A DNA stretch of 64,000 bases. It comes from Myxococcus stipitatus DSM 14675. GTDB lineage: Bacteria > Myxococcota > Myxococcia > Myxococcales > Myxococcaceae. The notes below the pieces were generated by a model. That model saw only the letters and a list, made by a program, of their open reading frames with translations. It was not told the origin of the DNA and ran no database searches. Below are positions 36,346 to 44,187 of the stretch, piece after piece (positions within the stretch are counted from its first letter, which is position 1; each line of letters starts with the position of its first letter). Both the position numbers and the translations under genes were made by a program. The stretch spans positions 2,294,001-2,358,000 of the forward strand of contig NC_020126.1 of NCBI RefSeq assembly GCF_000331735.1, written 5' to 3'.

Positions 36346-37056
36346 ATGTCCATGAACATCCTGCTGGTGCATGGGGCGTGGGGAGATGGCTCCAACTGGA
36401 GTCGTGTCATTCCCTTGTTGGTGTCACAGGGCTTCCATGTCACGGCGGTCCAGAACCCGTTGACGTCGCTCGCCGACGATGTGGCGAACACCCGGCGCAT
36501 CCTGGGCCTTCAGAAGGGGCCGACGCTGCTCGTCGGTCATTCCTATGGGGGCGCCGTCATCACCGAGGCGGGCAATGACTCGGACCTCGTCACGGGGCTG
36601 GTCTACATCGCGGCCTTCGCTCCGGACGCGGGCGAGGGGCTGGGGGACTTGCTGGGCCGGGGCCAGCCACCTCCGGGCGGTGCCAACATCTATCCGGACC
36701 CCGATGGCTTCCTGTGGATAAGACAGGAGGGCTTCCGAGAGAGCTTCGCGCAGGACCTGGGCGAGATGGAGGCGCGGGTGCTCGGCGTCGCCCAGCGGCC
36801 CATCGCGGGGCGGTGCTTCAGCGACAAGGTCACGCGGCCCGCGTGGAAGGTGAAGCCCTGCTGGTACCAGGTCTCCGAGCAGGACCGGATGATTCCTCCC
36901 GACACGGAGCGGTTCATGGCGCAGCGGATGCGGGCGACCACGCGCTCGCTCGCGGCGAGCCACGCCTCGCTCGTCTCGCAGCCGGCGGAGGTCTCCAAGC
37001 TCATCCAGGAGGCGGCCGCGAGCGTCGAGGCCGGAGCGGGCGCGAGCATGCACTGA
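36346..37056 (+). CDS. Alpha/beta-fold hydrolase
   Basis: The start is at ATG 36346, directly before the first strand of the fold (MNILLVHGAWGDGSNWS); earlier in-frame codons encode an unlikely leader. The nucleophile elbow is VGHSYGGAV, the acid is probably Asp in VSEQDRMIPP, and the histidine lies in LAASHASLV. The length of 236 residues fits the small esterase group that includes many pyrethroid-hydrolase-like or salicylate-esterase-like proteins. Substrate unknown. The loop HGAWGDGSNW is typical for this group. It is a cytoplasmic, stand-alone gene. Confidence 0.88.
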   Translation: MSMNILLVHGAWGDGSNWSRVIPLLVSQGFHVTAVQNPLTSLADDVANTRRILGLQKGPTLLVGHSYGGAVITEAGNDSDLVTGLVYIAAFAPDAGEGLGDLLGRGQPPPGGANIYPDPDGFLWIRQEGFRESFAQDLGEMEARVLGVAQRPIAGRCFSDKVTRPAWKVKPCWYQVSEQDRMIPPDTERFMAQRMRATTRSLAASHASLVSQPAEVSKLIQEAAASVEAGAGASMH

Positions 37057-37147
37057 CGCGTGGGCCCCTGGCCCGAGCGCCTCGCTGGCCGCGCGACGCT
37101 GGAGTCGCTAGTGTCGTGCCCGCGAGGCCCGGGCCAGGAGCGCTGCT

Positions 37148-37759
37148 GTGCGGACGTGTCGACAGGGTGTGGTGCTGGCGCTTGGACTGGCTTGCGGGCT
37201 GGGATGTCTTCCGGACCCTGTCGACGTCGCGGGGAAGCGCTGTGACTCGCGGGAGGAGTGCGGCGCGGGCTTTGTCTGCCAGGCCGGGCGCTGCGCCACG
37301 GACGGTGCCGGGCCGGACAACCTGGTGGGCAACGCGGGCTTCGAGCAAGGCGTCGACGGCTGGGTGTCCACGGGCTCGCTGACCGCGGTGCGTCCGGGCT
37401 TCCGGGGCGAGTCCGCGGGGCGGCTCGAGGTGCCGCTCGCGCAGGAGCGGGTGACGCTCCAGCCCCTCTCACCCCCGCTGCTCGAGGCACAGGACAGCTA
37501 CTACTGCGCCTCGGCGTGGGTGCGAGGACCTTCCGGAGGTTCGGCGACGCTCGCGTTGCTGAGTGACTCCGAGCCCCAGGACCCGGTGTCCGTTTCGTTG
37601 AATGACACGTGGCAGGAGGTGAAGACCTCCACGCTGTTCGTGGGGGAAGAGGTGGGCTCGGTGCGACTGACCTTCGTCGCCGTGCCGGGCGCCGCGCTGA
37701 GCGTGGATGAGGTCCGGCTCTGGCGCGCGGGCTCCATCTTCTGTGAGGACGGACCGTGA
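37148..37759 (+). CDS. Lipoprotein with carbohydrate-binding-like domain
   Basis: GTG 37148 starts a lipoprotein signal ending in the lipobox LACGLGC. A short Cys-rich module follows (CDSREECGAGFVCQAGRC), common in myxobacterial surface proteins. Then comes a ~130-residue jelly-roll domain beginning NLVGNAGFEQGVDGWVS and ending ALSVDEVRLWRAG, the pattern of CBM4/9-type or related galactose-binding-like domains. It is likely outer-membrane or surface bound. Its TGA overlaps the GTG of the FHA/sigma-54 activator gene (37756), so the two are co-translated and this may be a sensor or target for that pathway. Confidence 0.78.
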   Translation: MRTCRQGVVLALGLACGLGCLPDPVDVAGKRCDSREECGAGFVCQAGRCATDGAGPDNLVGNAGFEQGVDGWVSTGSLTAVRPGFRGESAGRLEVPLAQERVTLQPLSPPLLEAQDSYYCASAWVRGPSGGSATLALLSDSEPQDPVSVSLNDTWQEVKTSTLFVGEEVGSVRLTFVAVPGAALSVDEVRLWRAGSIFCEDGP

Positions 37760-39060
37760 GCGACTCGGCGCCGAGCACCGCGCCCCTCACCGAGAAGACG
37801 GACCCGGAGGGCCCGCTCTCGCCGGTGCGGCTGCTCGTCCTGGAGGGCAAGGACCTGGGACGCTCCGCGGTGTTGGAGCGAGGCACGGCGGTGGTGGGGA
37901 CGCTGCCGTCGTGCGAGCTTGTCCTCACGGACGACACGGTGTCGCGCCAGCATCTGAGCATCGAGCTGTTGGGGTCCTCCTTGCGCGTGCGGGACTTGGG
38001 GAGCCGCAATGGCACGCGCTACCTGGGGGCGCGGGTGGAGGTGGTGGAGGTGCCCCTGGGCGCGCTGGTGTGCCTGGGAAGGACGCAGCTCGCGCTGCTC
38101 CCGGAGACCTCGTCGACCGAGCGGGTCAGCGCGCGCACGGAACTGGCGGGACTGCTGGGCCGCTCGTTGGCGATGCGGCGGCTGTTCACGGACATCGAGC
38201 GCGTGGCTCCCACGGGGCTGCCGGTGCTGCTCCAGGGGGAGACGGGGACGGGGAAGGAGGGCCTCGCGAGGGCCCTGCATCAGCTCTCCGGAAAGGCGGG
38301 CGCGCTGCGGGTCTTCGATTGCGGCGCCGTGCTCCCCAGCTTGTTGCCCGGAGCGTTGTTCGGCCACGCGCGGGGCGCCTTCACGGGGGCGGTGGCGGAG
38401 GCTCCTGGCGCGCTCGAGGCCGCTCACGAGGGCACGCTCTTCCTGGATGAGGTGGCGGAGCTTCCGCTGGAGGCCCAGCCGGCCTTCCTGCGGGTGCTGG
38501 AGACGGGCGGCTTCTTCCGCTTGGGGGAGAACGTGGAGCGGCGCGTCCGCTTCCGCGTCATCGCCGCCACGCACCAGGACCTCCAGGCCGCGGTGAAGAG
38601 GGGGACCTTTCGTGAGGACCTCTACCATCGCCTCGCGAGCGTCGTGCTCCGGGCGCCCGCGTTGAGGGAGCGACTGGAGGACATCCCCCTCCTGGCCGAG
38701 CACTTCGCGCGGAGCCTGGGGACCTCGCTCCCCCTGTCGCCCGCGAGCCTCGCCACGCTGACGGCCTATCACTGGCCCGGCAATGTGAGGGAGCTGCGCA
38801 ACGCGGTGGAGCGCGTCGTGTCGCTGGGCGCGGAGGCCGCGTTGCCTCGGCTCGCGACGAGCGAGGCCTCGCAGCCGGAGGACTTCCATGCGACGCGCGA
38901 GCGGGTCCTCCAGGCCTTCGAGCGAAGCTACCTGGAGGCGCAGCTTGCCCGGCACAAGGGGTCCGCCGCCGCGGCCGCACGCGCGGCGGGGCTGGCCCGC
39001 TCCTACTTCTATCGCCTGCTCAAGACGCATGGGCTCGTCCCCAGAGGAGGGAAGGGCTGA
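37756..39060 (+). CDS. FHA-domain sigma-54-dependent transcriptional activator
   Basis: Enhancer-binding protein, 434 residues. Residues ~31-105 are an FHA phosphothreonine-binding domain (VVGTLPSCELVLTDDTVSRQ, GSRNGTRYLG). The AAA+ domain has Walker A GETGTGKEGLARAL, the sigma-54 contact loop GAFTGA, Walker B GTLFLDEVAELP, and YHWPGNVRELRNAVERV. The C-terminus is a Fis-type helix-turn-helix (GSAAAAARAAGLARSYFYRL). Such FHA activators read Ser/Thr kinase signals, and a PEGA-domain kinase lies two genes downstream. The protein carries all residues needed to remodel sigma-54 RNA polymerase. Confidence 0.95.
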   Translation: MSDSAPSTAPLTEKTDPEGPLSPVRLLVLEGKDLGRSAVLERGTAVVGTLPSCELVLTDDTVSRQHLSIELLGSSLRVRDLGSRNGTRYLGARVEVVEVPLGALVCLGRTQLALLPETSSTERVSARTELAGLLGRSLAMRRLFTDIERVAPTGLPVLLQGETGTGKEGLARALHQLSGKAGALRVFDCGAVLPSLLPGALFGHARGAFTGAVAEAPGALEAAHEGTLFLDEVAELPLEAQPAFLRVLETGGFFRLGENVERRVRFRVIAATHQDLQAAVKRGTFREDLYHRLASVVLRAPALRERLEDIPLLAEHFARSLGTSLPLSPASLATLTAYHWPGNVRELRNAVERVVSLGAEAALPRLATSEASQPEDFHATRERVLQAFERSYLEAQLARHKGSAAAAARAAGLARSYFYRLLKTHGLVPRGGKG

Positions 39061-39084
39061 CGCGAGGCGCTTGGGATAACGTCC

Positions 39085-40011
39085 GTGCGCATGTGGCTTG
39101 CCGTGGTGATGACGGTGTTCCTGGGGCAGACCTCCCCCGCGAACCCCTATCTGGAACAAGCGTGGGGGAAGTACGAATCGCTGCACTTCGCGGAGGCGGT
39201 GGAGTTGCTGCGGCTCGCCGAGCAGGTCCCCACGAGCACGCGAGCCCAGCGGGTTGGAATCCTGGAGCTGAGAGCCCGCTGCGAGCTGGCGGAGGGGCGG
39301 CGCGCGGAGGCGGAGGAGAGCTACACGCGCATGCTCACGCTGGAGCCTCGCGCCGAGCCTCCGGGAGACCTCTCCCCCAAGATTCTCGAGGCCTTCCAGG
39401 CGGTGAAGCGCGGGCTGTTTCCCTCGGGCTATCTGGCCTTGAAGCAGCTCCCCTCGACGGAAGGGCTGGTGCGGGTGGAGGTGGTGGACCCCTGGCACCG
39501 GGTCTCGGAGGTGGTGCTGCGCTGGAGCGCGGGGCTCGGCGAGGACTGGAGGGAGGCGCGGGCGATGCCGGACGACGGGCGGTGGCTGTTCGAGCTCCCC
39601 AGGGACCGGTCTGCTCCGGTGCCTTGGCATGTGGTGGCGCGCGACGCGGAGGGGAAGGAGGTGGCGCGGCTGGGGGAGGCGGAAGTCCCGCGCGCCGTCG
39701 TGGCGCCCCTCCTCGCTCCGGCACCGCGACCTGGGGACACGTCGAAGGCCCCCGTGGAGGTCGCGGCCTCGAGCCGTCTTCGGGCAACGCTGGGCTGGGT
39801 GGCGATGGGGGCCGCGGTCGTCGCTGGCGTCAGCGGCGCGGTGCTGCAAGTCCGCTCCCATGAGTCGCGGGAGGCCGCGGAGCGCGCGGAGTGGGCCCGG
39901 GATGCGCGGCGTCACTCCGACCGGGCCCGCTCCCAGGCGGGGTGGGCCACGGGGCTCTTCGCCGTCGGCGGCGCGGCGGCGCTGGGCGGAGGGGTCCTGT
40001 TCGCATGGTGA
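39085..40011 (+). CDS. TPR-like membrane-associated protein of the kinase cluster
   Basis: 308 residues from GTG 39085 (ATG 39091 is an alternative). A short N-terminal hydrophobic stretch (WLAVVMTVFLGQTSPANP) looks like a signal or anchor. Residues ~25-110 are helical, with TPR-type spacing (YLEQAWGKYESLHFAEAVEL, RAEAEESYTRMLTLEP). A beta domain follows (~125-200), then two C-terminal hydrophobic helices (GWVAMGAAVVAGVSGAVLQV and WATGLFAVGGAAALGGGVLF). This layout is common for myxobacterial proteins encoded beside Ser/Thr kinases. The kinase ATG at 40005 overlaps this stop, supporting a joint function. Biochemical role unknown. Confidence 0.75.
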   Translation: MRMWLAVVMTVFLGQTSPANPYLEQAWGKYESLHFAEAVELLRLAEQVPTSTRAQRVGILELRARCELAEGRRAEAEESYTRMLTLEPRAEPPGDLSPKILEAFQAVKRGLFPSGYLALKQLPSTEGLVRVEVVDPWHRVSEVVLRWSAGLGEDWREARAMPDDGRWLFELPRDRSAPVPWHVVARDAEGKEVARLGEAEVPRAVVAPLLAPAPRPGDTSKAPVEVAASSRLRATLGWVAMGAAVVAGVSGAVLQVRSHESREAAERAEWARDARRHSDRARSQAGWATGLFAVGGAAALGGGVLFAW

Positions 40012-41519
40012 AGGACGGAGCCACGACTCGGGGCGCGCGCCTGGGGGACTACGAACTGCTCGCGCGCATCGCGGCGGGTGGAATGGGAGAGGTCTTCATC
40101 GCCCGACGGCGAGGGCCCGCGGGGATTGAGCAGCGCGTGGCGCTGAAGACCGTTCTCCCCCATCTGGCCGATGACCCGCGCTGGCGCGACCGCTTCCTCG
40201 AGGAGATGCGCTTCGCGGCGATGCTGAGCCATCCCCACATCGTCCCTGTCTCCGAGTTGGGCTGGGAGGATGGGCGCTTGTTCATGGCGATGGCGCTCGT
40301 CGAAGGGGTGAGCCTGGCGCGGTTGCTGAGGGCGTGCCGCCGCGAAGGGCACCTGCTGTCGATGCCGCTGGTGCGGTTGTTGGCCACGGGGCTGTGCGAG
40401 GCGCTTCAGTATGCCCATCAGCTCCGGAGTCCCTCCGGCGAGGCCATGGGGCTTGTTCATCGCGACGTGAATCCCGCCAACATCCTGGTGTCCGCGCAGG
40501 GCGCGGTGCTGCTGGGAGACTTCGGCATCGCGCGCCCGGCCACGAGCGACACGACACACGGAGGGCGGGCTTGGGGCAAATACCCATACATGCCTCCGGA
40601 GCAACTGGACGGCGTGCGGCCGCTGGATGCGCGAGTGGATGTCTTCGCGGCCTCGGTGACGCTGTATGAGGCCCTGACGGGTGTTTCGCCATTTCTGCGC
40701 GAGACCGATGAAGCGACGATTCAAGCCATTCGAGGCACGGAGCTTCCGGACGTCACGCTCCTGCGGCCCGACGTGAGCCCTCGCGTCGCGGAGATGCTGC
40801 GTCGCGGGGCTGCTCGGGAGCGAGGATTGCGGCTCGGCTCCGCCAGCGACCTGCTGGATGGAGTGCTGGAGGGCCCCGTGGCCCGTCCCTCCGAGCTGGG
40901 GGCGCTGGTCGAGAGGTTGTGCGCGGCGGAGCTGGCGGTCTTCCGGCGGTCCGAGCCGGTGGGCGGTGATGTTCCCGTCACGCGGACGCTGCGGCCCGTG
41001 TCCGCGGGTGGCACGGGGGGCGTGACAGCGCGGTGGCTCGGTGGTGCTCGATGGCCCGGGGTGCTGGGCGGACTGGCTGTGCTCGCTGGGGGCGGGTGGC
41101 TCTTTCTCCCGCGAGGTGAGGCGCCCGCTCCGGTGCCTGTGTCTTCGCCCGAGACGCGGGCGGTCCAGGAGGCTCCTCGGTTGGCGGAGGTGTCGCCTGC
41201 CAGGCCCGAGGAGTCGGCTCCTCCCGAGGTGGCTCCTCGTGTGCCTGTCGCGGTGAAGGCCGTGGAGGCACGCGCGGCGGTCCCGGCGCCGAAGGCCGTG
41301 GAGGCCATCGGGTTCCTGACCGTGGACGCGCGGCCCTGGGCGGTGGTGTCCGTGAACGGGCGTGAGGTGGACCGGACGCCCTTGGCTCGCTACCCGCTGC
41401 CAGCGGGCCGGCATCTCGTCGTGTTCCACAATCCCACGCTGGGGTTGACGGAGCAGCGCACCGTCCAGGTCGAGTCGGGGAAGGTCGCCACCGTGCGGGT
41501 GGACTTCGCCGCGCCCTGA
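40005..41519 (+). CDS. Membrane Ser/Thr protein kinase with PEGA domain
   Basis: Eukaryote-like kinase of 504 residues. The glycine loop is IAAGGMGEVF, the ATP lysine sits in VALKTV (Lys48), and the catalytic loop is HRDVNPANIL (Asp154), with DFGIAR and a PEQLDG activation segment. In the loop, Asn replaces the usual Lys two residues after Asp, a variation often seen in myxobacterial kinases. After the kinase domain (~1-300) come a linker, one membrane helix (WPGVLGGLAVLAGGGWLFLP), a Pro/Ala/Glu-rich stretch and a C-terminal PEGA domain (GFLTVDARPWAVVSVNGREV). The domain outside the membrane may sense envelope state. It probably signals to the FHA activator in the same operon. Confidence 0.93.
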   Translation: MVKDGATTRGARLGDYELLARIAAGGMGEVFIARRRGPAGIEQRVALKTVLPHLADDPRWRDRFLEEMRFAAMLSHPHIVPVSELGWEDGRLFMAMALVEGVSLARLLRACRREGHLLSMPLVRLLATGLCEALQYAHQLRSPSGEAMGLVHRDVNPANILVSAQGAVLLGDFGIARPATSDTTHGGRAWGKYPYMPPEQLDGVRPLDARVDVFAASVTLYEALTGVSPFLRETDEATIQAIRGTELPDVTLLRPDVSPRVAEMLRRGAARERGLRLGSASDLLDGVLEGPVARPSELGALVERLCAAELAVFRRSEPVGGDVPVTRTLRPVSAGGTGGVTARWLGGARWPGVLGGLAVLAGGGWLFLPRGEAPAPVPVSSPETRAVQEAPRLAEVSPARPEESAPPEVAPRVPVAVKAVEARAAVPAPKAVEAIGFLTVDARPWAVVSVNGREVDRTPLARYPLPAGRHLVVFHNPTLGLTEQRTVQVESGKVATVRVDFAAP

Positions 41520-41546
41520 CGGACCTGGGCCGGGTGTCTTGGGGCA

Positions 41547-41574
41547 GGACAGTTGTCCCCTGGCAGGAGACAAC
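41547..41574. terminator. Weak inverted repeats after the kinase gene
   Basis: GGACAGTTGTCC at 41547-41558 is a perfect palindrome, and GTTGTC (41552-41557) also pairs with GACAAC (41569-41574). The position after the kinase stop fits a terminator or operator. No T-tract is present. Confidence 0.3.
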
Positions 41575-41753
41575 CGCGAGTGGGGGGCGTGCACCAAGTC
41601 CGCGAGAAGAGGTGAGTAGGACTCTCCTGGGTCATGGTCGCCGATGGGGGCATGGGGCGTGCACTGAGGGCGGGGCATCACTCGCTGGGGCGCGCAGCCT
41701 CACGTGAGTGCCTCACCACTCATGGTGCTCTGTCTCAAGGGAGTTGCTTCGTC

Positions 41754-41996
41754 ATGAAGACGCTGGCTTTCGTGTGTGCATCGCTTTCGCTCCTGCTGCT
41801 GACCCCTGCCTGCGGAAAGGATAAGTGCACCGCGGAGGAGTCGACCACCTGTTCGAGCAAGCACAGCACGTGTGTCAACGCGTGCGGCGGCGGGAACGAG
41901 CCGGGCTTCCTGGCTTGCACCGAGAGCTGCAACAAGAAGCTGTGTGATTGCGAGTCGGCTTGCGGAAACGACGAGTGCGACACGTCTGACAAGTAG
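41754..41996 (+). CDS. Small Cys-rich lipoprotein
   Basis: I choose ATG 41754 (GGGAG upstream, then KTLAFVCASLSLLLLTPACG). This gives a lipoprotein signal and an 80-residue precursor. After the lipidated Cys the mature chain has ten further cysteines in ~60 residues (CTAEESTTCSSKHSTCVNAC and LACTESCNKKLCDCESACGN), enough for five disulfides. No family is recognised. Small disulfide-rich lipoproteins of this kind are frequent in myxobacteria. The longer upstream frame from 41634 has no signal and is not supported. A strong hairpin follows. Confidence 0.75.
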   Translation: MKTLAFVCASLSLLLLTPACGKDKCTAEESTTCSSKHSTCVNACGGGNEPGFLACTESCNKKLCDCESACGNDECDTSDK

Positions 41997-42023
41997 GCCG
42001 GGTCGGGACCTTGGGGGCGTGAG

Positions 42024-42053
42024 CCCGCGCGGGGAGAGGTGTCCTCGCGCGGG
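42024..42053. terminator. Bidirectional terminator
   Basis: CCCGCGCGGGGA (42024-42035) pairs with TCCTCGCGCGGG (42042-42053), a 12-bp stem with one mismatch and a 6-base loop, followed by TTCTTGATTC. It separates the Cys-rich lipoprotein gene from the convergent LysR gene. Confidence 0.75.
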
Positions 42054-42061
42054 TTCTTGAT

Positions 42062-42970
42062 TCAGGGCTTCTCGAGCAGCCAGTCGCGAACCGCGAGGAA
42101 GCGTGCGGTGGGGGCCGCTGTCCGGCGCCATGCGACATACAAGGTGCCGAAGGGGCGTCGCGCCGAGCGCCGGTTCGGCTCGGGGGTGACGCTCTCCACG
42201 CGGCCCTCGCTCAAGGCGGGCTCGACGAGATAGTCCGGCAGTACCGTCATGCCCACGCCGGCCTCGGCGAGGGAGAGCATCTCGTCCAGGTTGGCGATGC
42301 GGCACACCACGCGGGAGGGGAGTGGCTCCTTGGGACCGAAGGCGGAGCGCCACCAGGGGCTCAGCATCGCGAGGTCGGAGTCGAAGGCGATGAAGCGATG
42401 GGCCGCGAAGTCGCGCGCGCTCTTGGGGGTGCCCCAGCGCTTGAGGTAGGCGCGTGAGGCCACGGCCACGAAGCGTTCCTGCGCGACGGGATGGACCTCC
42501 AGGCCCGGAGCGTCGGGGAGGAGGCCCACGATGCCCAGGTCCAGCTCTCCCTCGACGAGGCGTCGGGAGACGCGGCTGGGCACATCGAAGCGGACCTCCA
42601 GGTGAAGCTCGGGGTAGCGCTCCAGGAGGGTGGGGAGGCGAGGACGCAGCCAGTATCGGAAGAAGGGCCAGGGGCCCGCGAGGCTCACCTCGCCGCGCAC
42701 GGCGCGCTGGGCCTCGGCGGCTTCCTCGAGCGCGGCATCCAGGGCGGGCAGGTGCGCGCCCAGCTTCGCGACCAGGGCTGCGCCAGCGGTGGTGAGGCGG
42801 GTGCCTCGACCGACGCGCTCGAACAGGGCGGCGCCGACGCGCTGCTCCAGTGCCTTGAGTTGCTGGCCGACGGCGGAGGCGGTGATGCCCAGCCGAGCCG
42901 CGGCGGCGGCGTGGGTCCCCGCGCGGCTCACTTCCCACAGCGTCCAGAGTGCTTCGTGATTGCCGGCCAT
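42062..42970 (-). CDS. LysR-family regulator, divergent from the YeiH exporter
   Basis: 302 residues with an N-terminal winged helix-turn-helix (AAAAARLGITASAVGQQLKA, then RVGRGTRLTTAGAALVAKL) and a LysR substrate domain ending AVRDWLLEKP. It is transcribed away from the YeiH-family gene, with 203 bases between them that carry three direct repeats, the most likely binding sites. Regulators in this position usually control themselves and the divergent gene. The ligand is unknown. Confidence 0.92.
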   Translation of the reverse strand: MAGNHEALWTLWEVSRAGTHAAAAARLGITASAVGQQLKALEQRVGAALFERVGRGTRLTTAGAALVAKLGAHLPALDAALEEAAEAQRAVRGEVSLAGPWPFFRYWLRPRLPTLLERYPELHLEVRFDVPSRVSRRLVEGELDLGIVGLLPDAPGLEVHPVAQERFVAVASRAYLKRWGTPKSARDFAAHRFIAFDSDLAMLSPWWRSAFGPKEPLPSRVVCRIANLDEMLSLAEAGVGMTVLPDYLVEPALSEGRVESVTPEPNRRSARRPFGTLYVAWRRTAAPTARFLAVRDWLLEKP

Positions 42971-42990
42971 CGCCCGAGCTTACTGTCCCG

Positions 42991-43124
42991 GCCAGAGAAT
43001 CCACGGAGGGCCTGGCAGGTCACGAGCCGGGAGTGGCGCGCGCGGGCTGTCCTGGCCATCGAATCCACGGCGGGCTCAGCGGTTCGTGAGACCTGCCCCA
43101 GCCATCAAATCCACGGATGGCTCA
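42991..43124. promoter_or_regulatory. Three direct repeats, probable operator array
   Basis: Three 24-base copies built on GCCANNNAATCCACGGNNGGC start at 42991, 43055 and 43101 (spacing 64 and 46). AATCCACGG is invariant in all three; copies two and three also share GCTCA after it. They lie in the divergent gap between a LysR gene and the YeiH-family gene, exactly where LysR operators occur. No T-N11-A dyad was required for this call. Confidence 0.6.
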
Positions 43125-43173
43125 TCAGTTCTTGCGACTGGTCCATGGATGTCTCGGCGGGCACTGAAGAGGC

Positions 43174-44175
43174 ATGTCCGCAACCTCCTCACGACCCGAT
43201 GCTCCTCGCTCCTTGCGCGACACCACGCTGGCCCTCGGGCGGCTGCTTGTTCCCCTGGGCGCGCTGTTGAGTCTCTGGCCGGGTGTGTCCACGGCGGTCG
43301 CCCTGGTGGCTGGAATGCTGGTGGCCCTGAGCGTCGGCAATCCCCATGCGGCGCTCACCCGCCGTGCCACGCACCTCCTCCTCTCTCTCTCGGTGGTGGG
43401 CCTGGGCGCGGGCATGGACTTGCGCGTGGTGGCCGAGGAAGGCGCGCGCGGCTTTCTCTACACCGTGGTGGGCATCACCGCGTGTCTTGCGCTCGGGGCC
43501 CTCCTGGCGCGGTGGCTGCGCGTCTCGCGTGGCGCGGGGCTGCTCATCAGTATCGGCACGGCCATCTGTGGAGGCAGTGCCATCGCGGCGGTGGTTCCCG
43601 TGCTGCGGCCTCGAGAAGAGGACGTGTCCATCGCACTGGGGACCGTGTTCTTGCTCAACGCCGTGGCCCTCTTCGTCTTCCCCGTCGTGGGGCACGCCGT
43701 GGGCCTGGACGCGCGCCAGTTCGGACTGTGGAGCGCACTGGCCATCCATGACACCAGCTCCGTGGTCGGCGCGGCCATGCGGTACGGACCGCAGGCGCTG
43801 GAGGTGGCGACCACCGTGAAGCTGGCGCGCGCGCTCTGGATTGTCCCGCTGACGGTGTCCCTGGGCTTCTGGCTTCGACGGACCGGCCAGGCGTCCACCC
43901 AAGGGCAGGGGCCCGCGCGCCGCCCCTGGTTCATCCTCGGCTTCCTCGCCATGGCGGCCCTGGTGACGTGGGTGCCGTCACTCCGGCCCGCGGGGCAGAT
44001 GGTGACGCACGTGTCCCAGCGTGTCCTCGTGCTGACGCTGTTCCTCATCGGCGCGGGCTTCTCGCGTCAGGCCCTGCGCTCCGTGGGCCTCAAGCCGCTG
44101 GCCCAGGGCATCACCCTGTGGCTCTGCATGGCGAGCCTGAGCCTGGGCGCCATCCTCCTCCACGTCATCTCGTGA
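43174..44175 (+). CDS. yeiH: YeiH/UPF0324-family membrane transporter
   Basis: Polytopic membrane protein, 333 residues and about ten helices, of the YeiH/UPF0324 family (putative sulfate or related anion exporter). Conserved stretches are seen: LLLSLSVVGLGAGMDLRVVA, the signature GTAICGGSAIAAVVPVL, LALFVFP-type helices, and GLWSALAIHDTSSVVGAAM. The C-terminal helices are intact (TLFLIGAGFSRQALRSVGLK). It is flanked by two LysR genes, one divergent and one convergent. In enterobacteria yeiH is paired with the LysR gene yeiE, so one of these is likely its regulator. The substrate is not proven for the family. Confidence 0.9.
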   Translation: MSATSSRPDAPRSLRDTTLALGRLLVPLGALLSLWPGVSTAVALVAGMLVALSVGNPHAALTRRATHLLLSLSVVGLGAGMDLRVVAEEGARGFLYTVVGITACLALGALLARWLRVSRGAGLLISIGTAICGGSAIAAVVPVLRPREEDVSIALGTVFLLNAVALFVFPVVGHAVGLDARQFGLWSALAIHDTSSVVGAAMRYGPQALEVATTVKLARALWIVPLTVSLGFWLRRTGQASTQGQGPARRPWFILGFLAMAALVTWVPSLRPAGQMVTHVSQRVLVLTLFLIGAGFSRQALRSVGLKPLAQGITLWLCMASLSLGAILLHVIS

Positions 44176-44187
44176 GGGCGCGTGTCC

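Noticed and set aside
42991..43124. CRISPR array
   Set aside because: Only three units, unequal spacing (64 and 46 bases), imperfect repeats and no cas genes; the divergent promoter context fits operators better.
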